A DNA stretch of 64,000 bases from an uncultured Eubacteriales bacterium (GTDB lineage: Bacteria > Bacillota > Clostridia > Christensenellales > Aristaeellaceae), in the NCBI GenBank assembly GCA_900316415.1, contig ONCV01000003.1:108775-172774 (forward strand), in the 5' to 3' direction. Every line of letters starts with the position of its first letter. The first letter of the stretch is position 1. This document shows positions 62,123 through 64,000 of the stretch, piece by piece. The notes beneath the pieces were generated by a model. The model was not told the origin of the DNA, did not search any database, and was given only the letters and a program-made list of their open reading frames with translations. The position numbers and the translations under genes were made by a program.

Positions 62123-62719
62123 TTAACGGCTGTAGTACTCGACGATCATGTTCTCGGCCACCTCAAGGTCAATATCCTCCCGGGTGGGCAGAGCGGCGAC
62201 ATTGCCGGTCAGATTGGGAGCGTCAAAGCTGAGCCACTTGGGGGTCAGCACGGTGGTGCCTTCCCGGAGGCTCTTGAAAATCTCACTCTCGGCGGAACGG
62301 GGACGCAGGGTGATCACATCCCCCACCTTGACCTGGTAGGAAGGGATATCCACCTTCTGTCCGTTGACGCGGATGTGTCCATGTCCGACCACCTGGCGAG
62401 CCATCCGGCGGGTCTTGGCCAGGCCCAGACGGAACACCACGTTATCCAGACGCAGCTCCAGCAGGCGCAGCATATTGTCACCGGTGATGCCCTTCATGTT
62501 GGAGGCCTTCAGGTAATACTTGTGGAACTGCTTCTCCTGGACGCCGTAAACAAACTTAACCTTCTGCTTTTCCTTCAGCTGCGCGCCGTATTCGGAAACC
62601 TTTTTCCGACGGTTGCCGCCAGGATTCCGGGTGGATTTCTTGTTGCCATAGCCCATGACAGCCGGGGAAATCCCGAAGCTGCGGCACTTCTTGGCAATGG
62701 GTTCTTTATTGACAGCCAT
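62123..62719 (-). CDS. rpsD: 30S ribosomal protein S4
   Basis: S4 (198 residues) starts 16S rRNA assembly and often represses its own operon. The S4 RNA-binding domain shows [41 protein letters not shown]. The N-terminus lacks the usual four-Cys zinc site (only one Cys). That makes it the zinc-free form. It lies 51 nt upstream of rpoA and 21 nt after rpsK. Confidence 0.97.
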   Translation of the reverse strand: MAVNKEPIAKKCRSFGISPAVMGYGNKKSTRNPGGNRRKKVSEYGAQLKEKQKVKFVYGVQEKQFHKYYLKASNMKGITGDNMLRLLELRLDNVVFRLGLAKTRRMARQVVGHGHIRVNGQKVDIPSYQVKVGDVITLRPRSAESEIFKSLREGTTVLTPKWLSFDAPNLTGNVAALPTREDIDLEVAENMIVEYYSR

Positions 62720-62740
62720 TCTTGCTTGTCCTCCTTCACA

Positions 62741-63142
62741 TTACACGCGACGGCGCTTGGGCGGACGGCATCCATTGTGGGGAATGGGCGTGACGTCCTT
62801 GATCATGTTCACATCCAGACCAGCGGCCTGCAGGGAACGAATCGCGGCTTCGCGGCCGGAGCCGGGGCCATTCACGTAAACTTCGACGGTCTTCAGACCA
62901 TATTCCATCGCAGCCTTGGCAGCGGTCTCCGCAGCCATCTGGGCGGCGAAGGGGGTGCTCTTCTTGCTTCCGCGGAAGCCCAGTCCGCCGGCGCTGGCCC
63001 AGCTCAGGGCATTGCCCTGGGTGTCCGTAATGGTGACGATGGTATTGTTGAAAGAAGACTTGATATGCGCGGCGCCGCGCTCCACAACCTTGCGCTCACG
63101 GCGTTTCCGCGAAACCTTCTTCAGCTTTTGCTTAGGTGCCAT
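62741..63142 (-). CDS. rpsK: 30S ribosomal protein S11
   Basis: S11 (133 residues) binds the platform of the small subunit. Typical segments are [48 protein letters not shown] and [13 protein letters not shown], with [14 protein letters not shown] at the C-terminus. The start at 63142 (MAPKQKLKK) follows a good SD. A frame to 63172 adds ten residues without homology. It sits between rpsM and rpsD. Confidence 0.98.
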   Translation of the reverse strand: MAPKQKLKKVSRKRRERKVVERGAAHIKSSFNNTIVTITDTQGNALSWASAGGLGFRGSKKSTPFAAQMAAETAAKAAMEYGLKTVEVYVNGPGSGREAAIRSLQAAGLDVNMIKDVTPIPHNGCRPPKRRRV

Positions 63143-63190
63143 GAAATAATCTCCCTCCGTGCCCCATCCCATCGGATGGGCTCATTCGAA

Positions 63191-63568
63191 TTACTTGGTA
63201 GCTTTCTTCTTGCCGGCAATGGTCTTCTTCGGGCCCTTGCGGGTACGGGCGTTCTGCTTGGTGTTCTGCCCGCGGACGGGAAGGCCATGACGATGACGAA
63301 CGCCACGGTAGCAGCCGATTTCGATCAGCCGCTTGATATTGAGAGACACCTCGCGGCGGAGGTCGCCTTCCACCTTCAGGTGATGCTCAATATACTCACG
63401 CAGCTTGCTGATTTCGGTCTCGGAGAGATCCTTCACCCGGGTGTCCGGATTGATGCCGACTTCCGTCAGCAGCTTCTGCGACGTGGTCAGGCCGATGCCA
63501 TAGATATAGGTCAGGCCGATCTCCACGCGCTTTTCTCTGGGCAGGTCAACACCTGCAATGCGTGCCAT
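63191..63568 (-). CDS. rpsM: 30S ribosomal protein S13
   Basis: S13 (125 residues) contacts the P-site tRNA and the 50S bridge. The N-terminus [25 protein letters not shown] and [24 protein letters not shown] at the C-terminus are diagnostic. It is the first gene of the alpha operon here. The usual rpmJ and infA that precede it in most bacteria are not in this window. GGAGGTG lies about nine bases before the start. Confidence 0.98.
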   Translation of the reverse strand: MARIAGVDLPREKRVEIGLTYIYGIGLTTSQKLLTEVGINPDTRVKDLSETEISKLREYIEHHLKVEGDLRREVSLNIKRLIEIGCYRGVRHRHGLPVRGQNTKQNARTRKGPKKTIAGKKKATK

Positions 63569-63830
63569 GTGTGTCTAACACCTCCATCAATTCTTGACCT
63601 GTGGTCAAATGGGGAAACAGTGCGGAGCCTTGTCCGCGAAAGGGATCTCTCCGTCAGCCCCGTGAAGGATCCCCGCTTCGTTGGCCCCTGGTGAAAGCAG
63701 GCGCACAACAACACGATCCGGCCGCTATGGAAGGCGCGGCAGGAAAGCGTTCTCCAAGAGACGTAGAGGTCAGCCGCCGGAACACCCGCGGAATCCGCGC
63801 GTGCAGCCGCCCGACAGCCAACCGGGCTAA
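63569..63830 (-). promoter_or_regulatory. Long structured 5' leader of the rpsM operon
   Basis: About 260 nt without a convincing gene separate the promoter from rpsM. Several hairpins can be drawn on the minus strand: CGCGG-ATT-CCGCG, GCGGA-6-TCCGC, and TTGACC-ACA-GGTCAA (63594-63608) next to the RBS. A regulatory leader, for example for S4 feedback, is a possibility rather than a match to a known class. Sequence 63870-64000 shows nothing I recognise. Confidence 0.5.
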
Positions 63831-63837
63831 CTTCCAA

Positions 63838-63866
63838 ATCTTATCATATCCTGATTCCAAACGCAA
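63838..63866 (-). promoter_or_regulatory. Promoter of the rpsM-rpsK-rpsD-rpoA-rplQ operon
   Basis: -35 TTGCGT (63861-63866) and -10 TAAGAT (63838-63843) on the minus strand have a 17-nt spacer. The surrounding sequence is A/T-rich upstream, like an UP element. Confidence 0.65.
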
Positions 63867-64000
63867 GAATTTTTCCGGCAAAATTCTTAAATTTTTGTTA
63901 CGCTGAAGTGAAAAGTTTGCTTCCAGTACCGGGGGCAGCATCTGGACGTAAGTCTTACATGAGAATCCAGTTCATTCGATATGGAAATAAGTCCTTCATT

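Noticed and set aside
63654..63941. 95-residue frame on the minus strand before rpsM
   Set aside because: It has no SD, crosses the promoter, has no homology, and does not match rpmJ or infA.
1..64000. tRNA, rRNA, transposase, integrase or phage genes
   Set aside because: None were recognised on either strand. Gene order is typical core chromosome.

Overview
The window looks like chromosomal core DNA of a GC-rich member of the Clostridia (Firmicutes). Supporting signs are a 315-residue RNA polymerase alpha encoded with S13, S11, S4 and L17; an extended clostridial-type L17; WhiA and RapZ; a YerC-type TrpR relative; type III glutamine synthetase; reverse rubrerythrin; a YlbF/YmcA protein between MiaB and MutS; and TTGACA/TATAAT-like promoters with 17-nt spacers. 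A gut or rumen Christensenellales-like lineage would fit, but that is inference. I saw no tRNA, rRNA, insertion sequence, prophage or CRISPR array.

Layout. 1-11.4 kb (all minus): a run led by a DUF2461 gene, then phosphohexomutase, rbgA, rnhB, yraN, a 1371-residue double glycosyltransferase, comM, dprA and the start of topA. 11.4-11.95 kb: rplS with its own promoter, leader and terminator. 12-30.1 kb (minus): a tightly packed genome-maintenance and tRNA-modification block that reads yerC-pcrA-ligA-M50 protease-scpA-scpB-two radical-SAM-linked genes-rng-miaB-YmcA-like-mutS-mutL-miaA. 30.2-32.3 kb: type III glutamine synthetase. 32.6-39.7 kb is the only plus-strand block: a macro-domain/HTH protein, a membrane sensor with a SpoIIE/RsbU phosphatase, a three-gene flavoprotein module (GlpA-like, GlpB-like, DUF1667), and yajC.

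39.7-49.2 kb (minus): Nnr metabolite-repair enzyme, a secreted Fn3-like protein, reverse rubrerythrin behind a PerR-like box, a CDF transporter with a 102-residue unknown, and a metal operon (ArsR sensor, His-rich P1B ATPase, His-rich CobW GTPase, CobW-DUF1980 fusion) under a 13-2-13 inverted-repeat operator. 49.3-56.4 kb: murB-rapZ-whiA-membrane protein-GH3 glycosidase. 56.4-60.5 kb: secG, a FadR-type regulator, a small unknown gene, alaX and cca. 60.5-64 kb: the rpsM-rpsK-rpsD-rpoA-rplQ operon behind a long structured leader.

The most unusual parts are the metal operon with its CobW-DUF1980 fusion, the double GT-C glycosyltransferase, the macro-HTH and SpoIIE-phosphatase pair, the four-cysteine tail on the YmcA-like protein beside MiaB, and the rpsM leader without infA or rpmJ next to it. 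Nothing amounts to a clearly new defence or mobile system. Most of the window is ordinary housekeeping.
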